Source: Skeletonema tropicum (Eukaryota > Bacillariophyta > Thalassiosirophyceae > Thalassiosirales > Thalassiosiraceae). From it: a DNA stretch of 64,000 nt. Of this stretch, positions 29,416-40,467 are shown in pieces. The number at the start of each line of letters is the position of its first letter. Positions within the stretch are counted from its first letter, which is position 1. A program made the translations under genes and the position numbers. Location: contig CM074127.1 of the NCBI GenBank assembly GCA_037178625.1, forward strand, positions 1,674,001-1,738,000. The letters are read 5' to 3'. Under the pieces are notes generated by a model. That model was not told the origin of the DNA, searched no databases, and saw only the letters and a program-made list of their open reading frames with translations.

Positions 29416-32007
29416 CTAAGGCTGTTCAAATGGCTGAAGTAAGTCATTTGCATGCTCAGTTTCTTCTGCAGTATTCGCAACCTTTTCTTCTTCCTCTTCC
29501 TTGTTATTCGAAGGAGGTGACGAGTCATTAATTAAGTTCTGCTCGTAGTCCTCCTCCGCGTCGATTCTTATTCCGTTTTCTAAAGCTATCTCATTTTCTG
29601 CGATCGTTGACGAATCTTGCTCAGAATCACTTTTGCCTTCGACATCATCATCTTGTTCTTCCTCAATAACTTCCTCCTCCTCCTCCTCCTCCTCCTCCTC
29701 CTCCTCCTCCTCCTCCTCCTCCTCAGCATCATCATCCTCTTCTTCTTCTTTTTCGCCAACTATTTTACCGCCCAAAGCCCACTCGCTCAGATTGCGCATA
29801 AAGTTGGAAGGCGCGTAAGCGGAAATGAAGTCTTGGTCGTCTTCATCGCTATCATAATCTTCCTCTGAAACTTCATCAATGCTTTCTGCTATTGTCATCA
29901 TAGGACTCACAGCGTGTTTACTTCGTTGGCCGCTCATCGCTTGTTCAACAAGTTTGGCGGTTGCTTTCTTCTTCTTCTTTACCCGGTTACGTCCGCTGGG
30001 ACTTGCTCGAATCTTCTTCTTCTTCTTGCGCAGCCTACGCTGAGCTTCTACGCGTTCTGCTTCGCCATGAAGGAATGCAGCTCCATACAATACTTCAAAT
30101 GGTGAGGCAGGTTGCACGTATCGACGCTGGACAATCACGGTTCCACCCCCATCCGGCGATGACTTCTTTCTCTTGCTCTTGCCCTTGTTGCTCATTAGGT
30201 AGGCCGCATTCTCGTCATCCTTTGCGGGGATGGGAACCACACCACTTTCCAGCATGCCCTTGAGCACGTTTTCATGCAATCTTGAAGAAGGTTGCATATT
30301 CTCTTTCATGTCGTCATCGATAGCTTTCATCGTATTGAAACCTCCACTTGGGCTAAAACTATAATCGTCAACGTCGATAGGACCCATATCTAAGCCAGCT
30401 TTATCGCGATTTGACTCATCGTAGGATTCTCTCAACCCCATTTCTAAATCACCCTCGTTGTAATCGCTTGAATCGAACGACTCTGATCCAAAATAACCAT
30501 CTTCTTCCAGTGTTTCCATTGACGTCGGAGATGGAGCGTTTCTCACGCGATTGTACTTTAGCCATCTTGTCATGTATTTGAATTTTGATTTAGCCCTGGA
30601 TTCGGGGCTAAACAGTGTCTTCTCGCCACTCCTGACCAATATGGCACCTTCGCCGTACTTCATTAGCTCTTGTTTGAGATGGTTTCGTCTCAACTTGTAG
30701 CTGGCATAGACATAGAAGCCACCTATGAAACATACCAAAAACAAACCCTCACAGAACGCTGCAATTGATTCTCTTCGTTCTGATTCCTCACTCCCCACTC
30801 CAACAAAGGCAAGTGTCGAAGCCTGAAAAGGATCTCCGGGGTAATCTAAATCAGTTCTAACTGTAACTTCTCTCGACCCACCAAGTACGATGGTAGCATC
30901 ATGCTCCAATGAATCTTCATAGGTCATTTTGTCAAGGATGAAATCTTTTCGGTCACTAATGGATTTATCCAGGACATAAGTGAGATATTCATAAGGACCA
31001 TCTGGGAGAGCGAATGCAGCTCGAACCATGAGCCTCAAGTCATTTGTGTCAATGATGGGACGATTCTGAATACCACCAGCGCCTTTGCCACCTATGGTAT
31101 CGCCGTTGAAACTATCACCCACGTTAGTTCCTTTCAAAATGGCAGCTGTTCCCGACAACCCAAGGGTAAGAGAGGCAAAAGATTCCTCCTGGTTCTGGTT
31201 GTCGGTGTCTTCTATAAAATGCGTCTCCTCATGGTAAAAAGTTACATCCAACAAAGTACCTCGTAAATCAATAGCGTGAACAACATCCCATCCCCTGGTG
31301 GTTCGTTCATTTGATTGCAGAGCATCGTCGGAAAAGGATGTGACAAAATCTGCCGTGTATTCTATGAGAAGATTGCGAATGTAGGTAGAAAGATTCTTCT
31401 CGTCTCCATTGGTGTTGGTTTGTTGCAGTGCATCTTTGACTGTGCTGAGTGAAGTTAGCGGGTAAGCAGCAACTTGTTCAGATTTTGATGATGACGATGA
31501 TGATGATGCTATTTCATCTGCATACCAGCTCCTACTACTCTCTACTTTATGGTCAGTTTCATCTGGATCTAAAAGATCATCGTTAGTATTTGAAAGCCAT
31601 ATTCCGCCACTATTATTATTGTTCTCTGACGGTTCAGAAGTATCTGCCTCCTCGCTATGATTATTGTTTGTCATGTCATTATCATTTGTCATCCAGCCTT
31701 CGTCAGAATTACCACTTAGTCTCCTCTTATTGTTCCTTCCTGATGCCAGGAGGAGTTGACGGCGTAGATTCTTTTGGGTATTACCATCCGTTACAACTTT
31801 AGACAAGTCAATCTCCAACTTGATCTGAAAACTAGGTAAAGCTGTGAGTTTGTATTTGGTTTCTTCCATGAAAGTGTTGCGTTGGAGTTGGTCGTTGTAA
31901 GTTTGAGATAGACACAGCTGCAGCTGAGCAATGCAGACTAGTATAGAAGTGAAGAGCATTGCTCGTCGCCTAGACGATTGCACCACTGATGATGCCACTG
32001 CCGTCAT
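29416..32007 (-). CDS. Single-pass membrane protein with acidic poly-Glu tail, unknown function
   Basis: 863 residues, no intron needed. An N-terminal hydrophobic signal (MLFTSILVCIAQLQLCLS, residues 17-34) leads into a lumenal or extracellular part of about 375 residues rich in Asn/Ser. One membrane span lies near residues 412-435 (EGLFLVCFIGGFYVYASYKL). The cytoplasmic part is about 425 residues: basic blocks (RKKKKKIR, RVKKKKK), several acidic blocks, and a run of Glu coded by about 18 consecutive CTC/TCC-type triplets at 29669-29723. No known domain is recognised. The topology resembles a type I receptor or tether, but that is inference. Similar proteins probably exist in other diatoms only. 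The poly-Glu tract is a microsatellite and its length may vary between strains. Confidence 0.65.
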   Translation of the reverse strand: MTAVASSVVQSSRRRAMLFTSILVCIAQLQLCLSQTYNDQLQRNTFMEETKYKLTALPSFQIKLEIDLSKVVTDGNTQKNLRRQLLLASGRNNKRRLSGNSDEGWMTNDNDMTNNNHSEEADTSEPSENNNNSGGIWLSNTNDDLLDPDETDHKVESSRSWYADEIASSSSSSSKSEQVAAYPLTSLSTVKDALQQTNTNGDEKNLSTYIRNLLIEYTADFVTSFSDDALQSNERTTRGWDVVHAIDLRGTLLDVTFYHEETHFIEDTDNQNQEESFASLTLGLSGTAAILKGTNVGDSFNGDTIGGKGAGGIQNRPIIDTNDLRLMVRAAFALPDGPYEYLTYVLDKSISDRKDFILDKMTYEDSLEHDATIVLGGSREVTVRTDLDYPGDPFQASTLAFVGVGSEESERRESIAAFCEGLFLVCFIGGFYVYASYKLRRNHLKQELMKYGEGAILVRSGEKTLFSPESRAKSKFKYMTRWLKYNRVRNAPSPTSMETLEEDGYFGSESFDSSDYNEGDLEMGLRESYDESNRDKAGLDMGPIDVDDYSFSPSGGFNTMKAIDDDMKENMQPSSRLHENVLKGMLESGVVPIPAKDDENAAYLMSNKGKSKRKKSSPDGGGTVIVQRRYVQPASPFEVLYGAAFLHGEAERVEAQRRLRKKKKKIRASPSGRNRVKKKKKATAKLVEQAMSGQRSKHAVSPMMTIAESIDEVSEEDYDSDEDDQDFISAYAPSNFMRNLSEWALGGKIVGEKEEEEDDDAEEEEEEEEEEEEEEEEEEVIEEEQDDDVEGKSDSEQDSSTIAENEIALENGIRIDAEEDYEQNLINDSSPPSNNKEEEEEKVANTAEETEHANDLLQPFEQP

Positions 32008-32530
32008 CTCCGCCTCCGTGTAACCCTTTGCTCTGATACTGATAGTGATACTGATAGCCCCAAGTTATCTGAAGAGTTGCCCAACGCCCAAGCAAAATTT
32101 CATGAAGGAGGGAGCCTGCATGCACCTGAACCTGAGCCGGAATGAAGCTGCCTATCTCCCTCGAATCGATCAAAGAGCAAAAACTCAAGAAAAGTGAACC
32201 CCGCAGTGAGTCATGTGTGCCAATGATTTCCCAGTCACGAGAAGATAGCCATAGATTCAAAGCTTCGTACCATAAATACCTTAGAGAGTGAGTCTTGTAC
32301 ATGAACATACATGAAGTGCGCACGTGTCAAGAAAAAAGAGGCTTCTGGATTTCCATTTTCATTTTAATGAGAAGCTTGCGTAGGAAGCCCTCGGCACCAC
32401 AAAACACCAAAAAATGGCTAAATGGACACAAATCAAAATCAAGATCAATTAATTCAAGTGTTCAGCAGCCCGAACACAGCTTCATTATTCATAAAGTATC
32501 ATCGCAACAGAAACATAGGTATACAACAAC
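32008..32530. other. Divergent intergenic region
   Basis: This spacer lies between the starts of the membrane-protein gene (minus) and the DnaJ gene (plus) and should carry both promoters. It has two imperfect copies of ACTGATAG near 32035-32060. No other feature is seen. Confidence 0.45.
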
Positions 32531-33634
32531 ATGGGGACCCCCAACCTAAACTCAAAGGACTACTATCAAATCCTCGGCTGTCCCCGCGACGCCGACGAAT
32601 CCACACTAAAAAAGGCATACCGCAAACTAGCAGTAAAATGGCATCCAGACAAAAATCCCGACTCACAAGAGGCCACAACCAACTTCCAAAAAGTCTCAGA
32701 GGCATATGCAACATTATCCGATCCAAAGAAGCGACAAATGTACGATCAGTACGGAGAGGAGGGAGTGAAGGCTCATGAGGCTGGAGCGGATGTGCCCGGA
32801 GGTGGAATGGGTGGCTTTGGTGGATTTCATGGTGGGCATGGCGGAGGTATGGGAGGTATGAGTCCTGAAGAGGCACAACAATTCTTTGCACATGCATTTG
32901 GAGGGGGGGATCCGTTCGGAGGGATGTTTGGTGGTATGGGCGGTGGGCCTGGTATTCGGTTCAGCTCATCCATGGGTGGAGATCCCTTTGGAGGTGGAGG
33001 TTTTGGTGGTGGAGATCCATTCTCTGCCTTTTTGGGTGGTGGTGGAATGGGTGGCTCTATGCGAGGGGGTGGAATGGGTGGTCATGGTATGAGAGGGCAT
33101 CCTGGAATGAGAGCGCAGTCTATGCCAACTATGGCAAAACAATATAATGTTATCCCCCAAGGAACGATTGTTTCCTTGAAAGGTTTAGTGAACAAGTCAA
33201 ATTTAAATGGTGATCGGGGAGTTGTGAAGCAATACATTTCACAATCAAAACGGTATGTGGTAGAGTTGGAAGATTCAGATGAGACATTGAGCGTCAAGCC
33301 CGAGAATCTATTGCAGCACGTTCATGTACGAATACATGATATCCAGAGTCAGCCAGAATTGAATGGTGAGACAGGAACAATTATTACCTGGTGTCCAGAC
33401 AAAGGACGGTACAGCATATATGTTGCCTCTTTGAAAAAGTTTGTCAGTTTAAAGCCGGGAAATGTCGTGTTGGATAGTGGAACGGTGGCAAAGGTTACAG
33501 GTGTTGAGAGCAAACCTGAATTGAATGGCAGATGGGGGACAATAAAGAATTGGGTCAAAGAAAGCAATAAATATGATGTACAGCTATCAGCGAACCAAAT
33601 TATCCGATTAAAGGTTGAAAACATGATTCTGTGA
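32531..33634 (+). CDS. J-domain co-chaperone with three C-terminal beta repeats
   Basis: 367 residues, single exon. The J domain (residues 9-75, [23 protein letters not shown] at 38-40, ending YDQYGEEGV) stimulates Hsp70 ATPase. A Gly/Phe/Met-rich linker with many GGM repeats follows (about 90-205). The canonical peptide-binding domain and zinc finger of type I/II DnaJ are missing. Instead the last 150 residues hold three copies of one module: [39 protein letters not shown], and [20 protein letters not shown], each followed by a strand such as [20 protein letters not shown]. The shared pattern is hydrophobic strand, L/I-x-S-x-P-E-L-N-G-x-x-G, aromatic strand, K-P-E/G-N. I infer SH3-like barrels; the module also seems common in other algae. 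Location is cytosolic or nuclear, with no targeting signal. Confidence 0.8.
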   Translation: MGTPNLNSKDYYQILGCPRDADESTLKKAYRKLAVKWHPDKNPDSQEATTNFQKVSEAYATLSDPKKRQMYDQYGEEGVKAHEAGADVPGGGMGGFGGFHGGHGGGMGGMSPEEAQQFFAHAFGGGDPFGGMFGGMGGGPGIRFSSSMGGDPFGGGGFGGGDPFSAFLGGGGMGGSMRGGGMGGHGMRGHPGMRAQSMPTMAKQYNVIPQGTIVSLKGLVNKSNLNGDRGVVKQYISQSKRYVVELEDSDETLSVKPENLLQHVHVRIHDIQSQPELNGETGTIITWCPDKGRYSIYVASLKKFVSLKPGNVVLDSGTVAKVTGVESKPELNGRWGTIKNWVKESNKYDVQLSANQIIRLKVENMIL

Positions 33635-35284
33635 GAAGTGTGGTAGGTAGCTGGATGAGCGTCCAGATGTCATCCGTTGTATGAATTCAATAAAACATGT
33701 GCTAAGACATAGATCACACTGAATTAAAATGTTAACAATGAATTAATAGACTAAATGGCGCCTAGAACACAACATCATCTCAGTTCTCCCACTTTTGGTA
33801 CATTCATTCTTCATTCTTCATTCTTGACCAATAGAATCTTGTGGATGTCGTCAGTCGTCAAGCAATAGGAGTAAGCGATAGAGATCCGGACAGACGTGAA
33901 ATTTGGTGGGTGTTTCGAGCACATTTTTTGACCATAAGCGGGGTTCCAGACGCTTTACCCCCCGTACGTAGAACTCTGGTACAAAATCCACGTCAAAAAA
34001 AATCGACGAAACGGGACGGGCCCTCTTCCCGCCAATTTTTTTATTAGTGAAATGCTCTAACTTTGGGCCATGATGGCCAAAATTTAGTTTTGGGGGGTTG
34101 TTTCGTATGCTTTTCCAGTAGTACCATCCTTTTGTCAACCGTAATGGGGGTTCTATACATATACTGGTTGGCCGATAATTCCAAATCCCCGCTGAGAAAT
34201 GCATGTGAGAGTACACTAGGTTTTTGCTAGACAAATTTGGCCGGCCATCAGCCATCACAACTAGCATGAAGCTAGAGGGTACCTTCGAATGCATATCTCG
34301 ACGAAAATATACGCTTTCATAACCTACCCAGCATATTATATACTCACATAATAGTCACCTAAAGGATAGTATCTCGGGACTAGCATATAAACCACTTCCC
34401 TGAAACTTAATTTTGGCCGCTCAGACCCAAAGCTAGAGCATTTCACTAATAAAAAAATTGGCGGGAGGGGGGTCCGTCCCGTTTCATCAAGGTTTTTAAT
34501 TCCTACAGGTACAACTCAATTCCTACGGTGAGCGGATTCTACGTGAATTTTGTACCAGTGGAACCAAAATCTCAAAACTGCCACAAGTGCTTTTATGGCG
34601 GAAGCAAGTGATAAAGTCGTATTCTTCTATCTCAGGAGATGAGCAATGCACGTTTGGGTTCCATATCTCAGATGTGCTCGACAAAATTGGCATCTACATT
34701 TGCTAGTAAAATCGTCTAACTACTGGACAAAATTGTTAGAGAGAATTACTAGCAAAATCTATATGGGCGTATGTCTGCGAGAAATGTAAATATTTGCGTG
34801 GTTCCTTCATAGGACTCACTCGTATGACCATCACCAAAAAGGTTGTACCATTGGTTTGGTACGAATATCGCTGTTTGGATTTTGGCCTCCGTAGTAGAAG
34901 TCATTTTATCATTGTTTTGAGTGAAAAACCAAAATTCCTAATTGGGGCCTACTTACATAGGAATTATATCAGGAAAAAATCATCTTTTTCGCTTGTAGGA
35001 GTATAAGTATTTGAAAAATGTGTGACACGCTAACTCCGGTACATAAGTATGTATTGAGCTCCCACGTTGTTTTATGTATATACTTATATATGTTTTGAAC
35101 TGCAGAAGTTCAAAATATATTCTGTAAAAGAGTGCGGTACTCTGGGTGACTAGGACAAAATTCAAATAGAAATGAAAAGGTTCCACGTGTAGGGTACCGG
35201 GAGCGCGTTTTTGGAGGGGTTTGGAAGACGCACAACATCAACATCTTCCTCAAGAAGCACATCATCCTTATTATAATACTCACC
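33635..35284. other. Long non-coding stretch with foldback MITE
   Basis: No gene of credible length is present. The foldback element at 33976-34558 fills part of it. Near 35092-35114 there is a 9-bp hairpin (TTTTGAACT and its complement around five bases). The rest is AT-rich, and the last part should hold the promoter of the DUF1823 gene. Confidence 0.5.
33976..34558. mobile_element. Foldback / MITE-like element
   Basis: The arms are inverted imperfect copies. Left about 33976-34135, right about 34360-34558. The best block reads, on one side, GAGCATTTCACTAATAAAAA followed by AATTGGCGGGA (34437-34468) and is mirrored at about 34023-34055; the outer ends share CTGGTACAAAAT.CACGT (33976-33993 with 34541-34558). 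There is no coding capacity between the arms. Family and target duplication could not be determined. Confidence 0.6.
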
Positions 35285-36202
35285 ATGAAGGCTTGGCCTA
35301 CAGCTACAACCCTCACGGCACTGACCATCGCCCTCTTGTCGCAAGGAGGTGTGCTTGCATTCCAAATCAGTCAGCAATCACTTGCTGTGACATGCTCTTC
35401 ATCCCGATGCAGCAGCCCTATGCATAGATTGCTTGCAGGTAGTGATGCCAGCGCCGACAAATCAGACGATGACATCGATGCTCCTCTTCAGCCATTCCTC
35501 CCTGCGATGGATCCAAAATACTCTGTCCGTGGTCCTGTTGGAGGAGGTGATTTCATCATCTCTCGAACTGGTCCACCTACTCCCGAGGAAATGTCAAATG
35601 AAAACATGCTTAAAATTGTCAAAAGCGAATGTACAGATTTGGAAGTGAATACGCTGGTGTGGAAATGCCTTGGATATCGTTTCAATGAAGAAGAAGAGAA
35701 GTGGGAGCCTACGGAGGTCTTTCCCAACTGGAAGGAGAGATACCCAGAACCACCTGACTTTGTCGGAATGAAGAGAGTTTATTCTAAGGAAGTGGATGAA
35801 CCAAGTTTAAGATCAACTCAAGCTCTTGTACGCTCGATTCCTTCAGGCGACAAAAAATTCTTGATTCCTCAATTAAAACCGCTGGGTTGGAAGGGATTCA
35901 CGGTAAGCTTGCGTTTTTATGATAATGTTTCACGTTTGAACAATGTACATTGCTCACACAACTCTCATTCTTTAACTCATGAAATGACACAGTTGAAAGG
36001 ACTAACACCAAACAAAACTCGACGAGCTCAATCTGCGAATTGGATTGTGTTCTTTAGAGAAGAGCTATTTGGCTACACTGTTGAGGAATTACGAGAGAGG
36101 CGTCGTTTGAAGAAAGAGGCAGAGGCGGCAGCTGAAGCAAAAATGAGGGAAGAAGGAAAAGAAGTAGACACTTGGCAGGCCCCAACGAAGGAGGTATTCT
36201 AA
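35285..36202 (+). CDS. Plastid-targeted DUF1823 protein
   Basis: Exons 35285-35902 and 35993-36202, giving 275 residues. The intron has GTAAGC and ACACAG ends and is 90 bases, in frame, so unspliced read-through would add 30 residues. A signal peptide ends GVLA|FQIS, the plastid signature with Phe. The mature part (about residues 100-250) fits DUF1823 (PF08853), a family of cyanobacteria and plastids: TDLEVNTLVWKCLGYRFNEE, W.ERYPEPPDFVG, LVRSIPSGDKKFLIPQL, then GWKGFTLKGLTPNKTRRAQS and ANWIVFFREELFG. No biochemical role is established to my knowledge. The C-terminus is a charged Glu/Ala/Lys helix. Confidence 0.8.
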   Translation: MKAWPTATTLTALTIALLSQGGVLAFQISQQSLAVTCSSSRCSSPMHRLLAGSDASADKSDDDIDAPLQPFLPAMDPKYSVRGPVGGGDFIISRTGPPTPEEMSNENMLKIVKSECTDLEVNTLVWKCLGYRFNEEEEKWEPTEVFPNWKERYPEPPDFVGMKRVYSKEVDEPSLRSTQALVRSIPSGDKKFLIPQLKPLGWKGFTVSLRFYDNVSRLNNVHCSHNSHSLTHEMTQLKGLTPNKTRRAQSANWIVFFREELFGYTVEELRERRRLKKEAEAAAEAKMREEGKEVDTWQAPTKEVF

Positions 36203-36339
36203 GATGAATGCATGTGAAGTCAATAATTTGCTTAAAGAATAGGAGCAATAGTTTCTGTTGTTATGGATGAATGTGTACTTAGGTCCAAGTTCAAGTATCG
36301 ACAAATCATCAGCACATACTCCATCTCCAAAGCTTCCAA

Positions 36340-38225
36340 CCCCACCGACCCACCTGTTCCTGTTGAACTAGTTGAAGGCTTCCTCCTCGGAGCCCCGGTA
36401 GGATCCGCCAAGTTTGCAAGAGAGTTCTGCTTTGAACGTGTCACCGCTGCAACTGTCGATGCCCACAACCTCACTTCCTCTGTGTCCAACCTCCAAACTC
36501 CTCGTCTTCGCCTTTTCGTCCAATACCATCCACAAACTGCCGCACCTCCTCGGCTATGACGTCCTCCACCACCTTCCCCTCAACTACGACTTGTCAGGCC
36601 TCAATTGGGAAGGTTGGGAAGGACCTCTCATTGATGCCACCAACCACCTCATGTCCAATTTCTTCAAGCAACTCTTGAACCTCGACTCTTCCCCCCAATT
36701 TCCATCCCACTCCTTGTTCATCGTTCATCGCCCAAGCCCAAGGAGGCGTCCCTTCCGGGGGACTCGGACTCTACCGACCAAGAGCCAGAGCTATATATCC
36801 CCGAGTTCGTCCTTACCATGGCCAAAGCAACCAACTTTGCTGGGCAAGGCATCCATTTCCACAAAGAAGTTCCAAACTACCACTTTCCTTCTTCCATCAG
36901 CTCCTTGTACAACCTTGCCTCCAACCCGTCCTCCCTAACGCTCCAACTCCAACGATTCCAACACGCCCTCCCAACAATAGCTTCCATTGCAGTCTCCCAC
37001 CGTGTTCCTAGCGACCAACGTATTGAACATCTCCTCACCCGCACATCCATCAATAGCGCAAGGCACCGTCTCCGGCTTCACACCAACTGTACCACCACCA
37101 ACCTCATCTACAATGAGACTCCCATGCACCTCCGCCACATCCTACCGGGAGTACTTTCTTCACACATGTCCTATACCCCCTCGTCCACATCATGTCTCGC
37201 AGCAACGTAAAGCATCGGCTCAGCAACTTCGATTTCCTCATCATGCTCAAACGCAAACTTGTCCTCCCCATCTACCATCCAGCCTCAGCTCTCAGCTCCA
37301 GTCTGTAAATGCGGCACTACCCACGACATCTACGCCATCATCACTTCCGTTGCACCTGCATCAGCAAGAAAGCCGCCCATAACTACATAAACGAATACGG
37401 CCTACAGCCGGCCCTCCAACAAGTCCTTCCCACGGCTGGAATCATCAGCGCCTCGTCCATCGCCCAAACTGAAGCTCCTCATCACATCGCCCATCAACCC
37501 CTTCTCCGGCCCTTCGACATCGAGTACCAGCCCTGTCACACACTTGGGGACTCCAACCTCCCACCGTCCCAATTTGCCGTTTGCGGCGCTGACATCACTA
37601 TCGACCATTGCCCTGATCCTCCCTCCACCCCTGCCCTTGAAGACATTTCATCATATACAGCCAATGCTGAACGATGTCTACAAGCCGCAGAGAAGAGGAA
37701 GTTCACGACACAATGGGAAGTAGTCCTGTCACCACCAATACAATGTCAAGAGAAGACGTTCTTCGAACCCTCCACACCGAGCGCCAAACACCTCCAAATG
37801 TGAGCAATATGTCCCTACGGCGGCATGGGCCCAATGCTGCGCAGATTCCTTTTCGGTGACGATCCGATTCGACGACTCTCCTTCTCCGCCAACTGGCCCC
37901 ACAAGCTGCAAAGATGTACCTCGACTCCCTCCAAAGTTCAGCCCCGCATGGCATCCTCCCTCTCGCAAACTCTTCCTGGTCCTCTTCCAAACCAGCTGAC
38001 CAGAAGTTCTATGGTCATTCTCCTACACCTACACGGCGCCTACCCCCAAAATTCACTTCCTCCACCTCCAGCAGTTTGGCTTTGGCCTTGCTTGCACCAG
38101 GGCCTTCGCGTTCCACATCCGTCGACCAATTCCTGCCCAGCAGGCACCACAGGCGCCTTCGGGCCCAGCCCGAGCTCCTCCTGGTTTAACTTCACCTTTC
38201 TCTACTGGCACTAGTGCTACCAACC
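36340..38225 (+). mobile_element. Decayed retroelement (post-reverse-transcriptase region)
   Basis: The composition changes to very C-rich here, unlike the neighbours. On the plus strand, pieces in several frames read as the C-terminal part of a reverse-transcriptase polyprotein of the type common in Thalassiosira: GGVPSGGLGLYRPRARAIYP (about 36735-36800), MAKATNFAGQGIHFHKEVPN, MSRSNVKHRLSNFDFLIMLK then RKLVLPIYHP, a Cys motif VCKCGTTHDIY followed by SKKAAHNYINEYGLQPALQQ, RPFDIEYQP, and at the end FGFGLACTRAFAFHIRRP. Frameshifts separate most of them. No polymerase core (Y.DD) and no terminal repeats are seen. It is a dead fragment. The family is named from memory of similar proteins and needs a search. 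Confidence 0.5.
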
Positions 38226-38782
38226 AAAATAAAAAATGATCTATTTTCATTTGAATTTATCGAAGTATCTTTTCCAGGGCACAAAATTTTTAAGTACCTG
38301 TACTTTTCTTATTTAGGTATCGCCAGCTTATCGCCTCATCTATCTCCTGAGTTTTGCAAAAGTTGTACAAAGAACGTCGGTACCAGAACGTCGCCGGTTC
38401 GCTGGTACGAAAGTTAGCTAGGTTAGCCAGCACAATACCATCCAGAGAAGAGGAGAAGCGACGAAAGAGGCGAAAGCAGGGTCAACCTGCGAACCCCGTT
38501 GCAACCACGCACAACGCAAAGCAAAGCGCCACTAAAGCAAGACATCATCTTCTGCCGTGGCGGACAAGGCGAAGTTTGTTGTTGGTTACTAACTGTGTCT
38601 TGTTAGGTGGCATGCACTAAGTACAGCTGAAGCAAAGGTGGGACGTTGGAGGTGGTCGAGAATACTCAATGAGCATCGAGCTCGTGCTGGTATGACGATT
38701 GGGCATTGCAAATCATTATAAACATTCGCGGTGGGGTAATTTTTTCATTGCCTTCTCAGATAAGAGGATAGATAAGATCAGT
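38226..38782. other. Intergenic region, nothing recognised
   Basis: These bases separate the retroelement fragment from the tail-anchored protein gene. No gene, RNA or repeat was seen. Confidence 0.4.
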
Positions 38783-39757
38783 ATGTCGTCTTCTCAGATC
38801 CCAGCAACAATAGACACACCACCATTGAGAGATAGTGGACAAAACAACCGGCAGGGTAATGCATCTCACCCCAGACGTAATAGCTCTTTCTCGAGAGGTA
38901 GTTTTAACTCGCTCAACGAGCAGGTGGGGCCAGTGGGGCCAGTAGCTCTGCCGCCGCTGCATCCACTGCAAAGACAGTCAAGTAATGCGCAGTCGTCGTC
39001 ATTTATCCGAGCGCGTACGAACTCAGACTATGACAATGATTCAGTTTCAGTAATATCTACTGCAAGCAGCGTCGTCCCAGTTGATGCAGGGCAGCATGGC
39101 TTCATCACATATAATGATGACGCTTCATCGACAGGGAGCATGGTTTTTTCGTATGAACAGGGCAGAGATGTCCCCCCAGCAGCGTACGATTTGCCAGCAG
39201 CGATTTTCAATGTCTACAATCCAAACAATAATGATGACAAACGGCTGGGTGAAGGACTAACACCGAACAGGTATAGCTTTAGCAGCGCGAAGACTCCGCA
39301 GTCCTCAGAGAATGACAGCGTTCTCCTCCCTTATCATGTGCGGTCAAAACTCTCTGCGCAAAACTCTGTAAATTCTTCTCGGTCTTCGTCTCAGGTTGGA
39401 AACATACCAAAAAATGTAAAAGGTCCTCCACAAATTTTTGGGTACGGAGCTATGGAGGCGGGTATGGCTCCCCCTGCGGTCTACTACGACAATGACGATG
39501 GAGGGAAACAACAAAATATACCTTTTGGTCCTTCCATAAGTGTTTATGACAACCAGTATCAATCACCACCAATACATCCTCCGTATGAAGAGCCCCTTTT
39601 AAAATATAATGTGCAAAATGCACCTGTTTTAGGGGAGTCTCGACAATCACAAAGTAGCAGTGGCAATGGCATGGTGTACATATCAATGCTGATAGGGTTG
39701 GTTCTCTTTGTTGTCGTCGTCAACGCACTCTTCTACATAATGAAAACGATACACTAG
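38783..39757 (+). CDS. Ser/Asn-rich tail-anchored membrane protein, unknown function
   Basis: 324 residues from the ATG at 38783 (MSSSQIPATIDTPP); an in-frame ATG at 38699 would add 28 residues. The body is low complexity, Ser/Asn/Pro-rich, with many SR and RxxS sites that look like phosphorylation targets (PRRNSSFSRGSFNS, NSSRSSSQ). One hydrophobic segment occupies the last 25 residues (MVYISMLIGLVLFVVVVNAL), with only about eight residues after it, so the protein should be tail-anchored with the body in the cytosol. No domain is recognised. It may be a SNARE-like or vesicle tether by topology only. The retrotransposon lies 450 bases downstream. Confidence 0.6.
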   Translation: MSSSQIPATIDTPPLRDSGQNNRQGNASHPRRNSSFSRGSFNSLNEQVGPVGPVALPPLHPLQRQSSNAQSSSFIRARTNSDYDNDSVSVISTASSVVPVDAGQHGFITYNDDASSTGSMVFSYEQGRDVPPAAYDLPAAIFNVYNPNNNDDKRLGEGLTPNRYSFSSAKTPQSSENDSVLLPYHVRSKLSAQNSVNSSRSSSQVGNIPKNVKGPPQIFGYGAMEAGMAPPAVYYDNDDGGKQQNIPFGPSISVYDNQYQSPPIHPPYEEPLLKYNVQNAPVLGESRQSQSSSGNGMVYISMLIGLVLFVVVVNALFYIMKTIH

Positions 39758-40207
39758 ATTATCGTTAAGTGTGTGATATATGTATCATAAACAAAAACCC
39801 TCAAACGTGATGGAACTGGTCCAATGTATTGTAGTCTGCAGTGAAAGCACCGTCTCTATTATTCTTTCTTTAATGAAGGGGTAGATAGATTATATATGTG
39901 TACATTATGTCAAGCAGAGCTTAAGCTTAAACATATAGATTGTTATCCTATAAGTTACTACATCATTAGCATGTATAGAGCCATCAAGGCTGCAAATAAC
40001 AACAGACTAGGTACTAGCAAGAGCAAGAGTCTTCATAGGTGGACACGTATCTCCCAAATGTAATAGAAAAACGTGCCTACTTAGTAGCCATTTATTGTAC
40101 CTACAGGTAAGTACCTACATAGGTAAAAATGAGAATTGAGACCAAAATGAGACGAAGGACGAAGCTGCCCTGTAATACAGTCGATGTCGATGCGATGCAT
40201 TGATTAT
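39758..40207. other. Intergenic region up to the retrotransposon
   Basis: 450 bases; AT-rich; no gene is seen. It ends with ATTAT at 40203-40207, the left copy of the retrotransposon's target duplication. Confidence 0.5.
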
Positions 40208-40456
40208 TGTCCAATCTAGCTAACAATTGAGCTTATTATTGATCAATAGATGTAACGAATAGAATTATTATAACTTAAAATATAAAGGAAACGATCAACG
40301 TTTTTGGATTCGGTTGCTTTCATTGGCGATGGAGGATTACGAAACATATTGAGAAACGAGAAACCAGATAAAGCATTCCGAAACATATTGAGAAACGAGA
40401 AACCAGATAACATAAATATGAATTTGATTGATGTCCGACACTACGTAGGTGTGACA
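40208..40456 (-). repeat. 3' LTR (relative to the element)
   Basis: 249 bases, from TGTCCAATCT to GGTGTGACA on the plus strand. Inside is a 32-base direct repeat at 40340-40371 and 40379-40410 (39-base period) that could hold regulatory sites. It matches 45676-45924 with no difference seen. Confidence 0.95.
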
Positions 40457-40467
40457 TTCTACCCCTC

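Noticed and set aside
29617..29868. Poly-Leu and poly-Ser frames on the plus strand
   Set aside because: They are the complement of the Glu-coding triplet repeat of the real minus-strand gene.
37402..38250. Several minus-strand frames of 65-95 codons in the C-rich block
   Set aside because: They are complements of the decayed retroelement and arise from its high GC content.
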